From: Chitinophagaceae bacterium
Lineage (GTDB): Bacteria; Bacteroidota; Bacteroidia; Chitinophagales; Chitinophagaceae
Length of the DNA stretch: 6,485 nt
NCBI GenBank assembly: GCA_021738605.1
Contig: JAIPBY010000136.1
Location: 1-6,485, forward strand
Direction: 5' to 3'
A program made the translations under genes and the position numbers. Position 1 is the first letter of the stretch; every line of letters starts with the position of its first letter. Below the pieces are notes generated by a model that did no database searches, was not told the origin of the DNA, and was given only the letters and a program-made list of their open reading frames with translations. Shown here one piece after another: positions 6,223 to 6,485 of the stretch.

Positions 6223-6409
6223 AAAAAGAGACCTTGAGCTAGAGCGCATGCAACGCCATTATGCATTAACGCCCGAGCAGCGCTTTTACGACTTGATCAA
6301 GCTGTGCAGGTTTTCCATGAAAATGGCAGGAAGAACAACCATGGGGGAACCACAGGGAAAAGGGATTATCATCAGAAAACCTGTAAAACCCGAGCATGGA
6401 GAATTCTGA
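6197..6409 (+). CDS. Unrecognised 70-residue basic protein
   Basis: I do not recognise this family. The reading frame opens at TTG 6197, because an in-frame TAG lies at 6191-6193. The first in-frame ATG is at 6248 and would give 53 residues. The residues before that ATG (NIYTEKRDLELER) look like genuine helical protein sequence, which favours the longer form. No Shine-Dalgarno sequence precedes either start. The protein is soluble and charged, with a predicted helix rich in Glu/Arg, then LTPEQRFYDLIKLCRFSMKM, and a Gly/Lys-rich tail EPQGKGIIIRKPVKP. It has no membrane segment or signal. It lies in the same frame as the DUF6922-like gene, 9 bases after that gene's stop. It may be the small upstream partner of another, missing gene. 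Confidence is moderate that it is coding and low that it is intact. Confidence 0.5.
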   Translation: MAQVNIYTEKRDLELERMQRHYALTPEQRFYDLIKLCRFSMKMAGRTTMGEPQGKGIIIRKPVKPEHGEF

Positions 6410-6485
6410 GTTTGTCGGGTGGCAAGATGCCAAACTTTTCGCAGCTCAAATTTCAAAGTAGTCTTGATGCTTACCCTTGGTGAGG
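6410..6485 (+). other. Window end without a convincing gene
   Basis: An ATG at 6396 overlaps the end of the preceding ORF in another frame and opens a 21-codon frame starting M-E-N-S-E-F-V, stopping at 6459-6461. It is too short to call. A small hairpin, TGGCA (6420-6424) with TGCCA (6428-6432), is followed by AACTTTTC and could be a weak terminator. The + frame ending at the window edge (VVLMLTLGE) has no start here. I can support no gene in these 76 bases. Confidence 0.3.

Noticed and set aside
6420..6438. TGGCA/TGCCA hairpin with AACTTTTC as a terminator
   Set aside because: A 5-bp stem with a 3-nt loop and only four T's is too weak to call as a separate feature.
6446..6485. End of a - strand gene entering from beyond the window (stop at 6446-6448, last residues KHQDYFEI)
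   Set aside because: Only about 12 codons are visible, too few to tell from chance. It would need downstream sequence.

Overview
The window looks like chromosomal DNA from a member of the Bacteroidota, plausibly the Chitinophagaceae or a relative. The family-level guess is inference. The support is: a leaderless-looking start at the first operon gene with no strong Shine-Dalgarno sequence, an UpxY-type NusG paralogue at the head of a polysaccharide locus, a short Wza-type lipoprotein followed by a fused Wzc-type chain-length regulator/tyrosine kinase, and a DUF6922-type small protein. All recognisable genes lie on the + strand.

Layout. (1) 13-1548: a secreted M28-family zinc peptidase with a PA-like insert, followed by a probable intrinsic terminator at 1581-1617. 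It appears functionally unrelated to what follows. (2) 1618-1933: an AT-rich stretch of about 315 bp without genes. It is the leader/promoter region of the polysaccharide operon. It carries a long 14-bp hairpin (1831-1862) and two nearly identical short palindromes (core ATTGTYCAAT). (3) 1934-5788: the head of a capsule/exopolysaccharide export operon in the order UpxY-like antiterminator, Wza-like outer-membrane export lipoprotein, Wzc-like inner-membrane co-polymerase with a BY-kinase domain and a Tyr-rich tail. (4) 5780-5905: a 9-10 bp G-rich tandem repeat that begins at the kinase gene's end, then a perfect 8-bp inverted repeat that may be a terminator or an operator. (5) 5906-6485: a small accessory module. 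It has a DUF6922-like gene, a possible remnant of the start of an AbiEii-type nucleotidyltransferase gene, an unrecognised 70-codon ORF, and a tail with no convincing gene.

How the genes work together. The antiterminator is expected to load on RNA polymerase in the leader and let it read through the long polysaccharide operon. The kinase/co-polymerase sets chain length and, with the outer-membrane lipoprotein, forms the envelope-spanning export path. No glycosyltransferase, flippase, polymerase or Wzb-type phosphatase is present here. The polysaccharide operon head is instead followed directly by what looks like a rearranged or eroded toxin-antitoxin-like cassette, which is the least ordinary part of the window.
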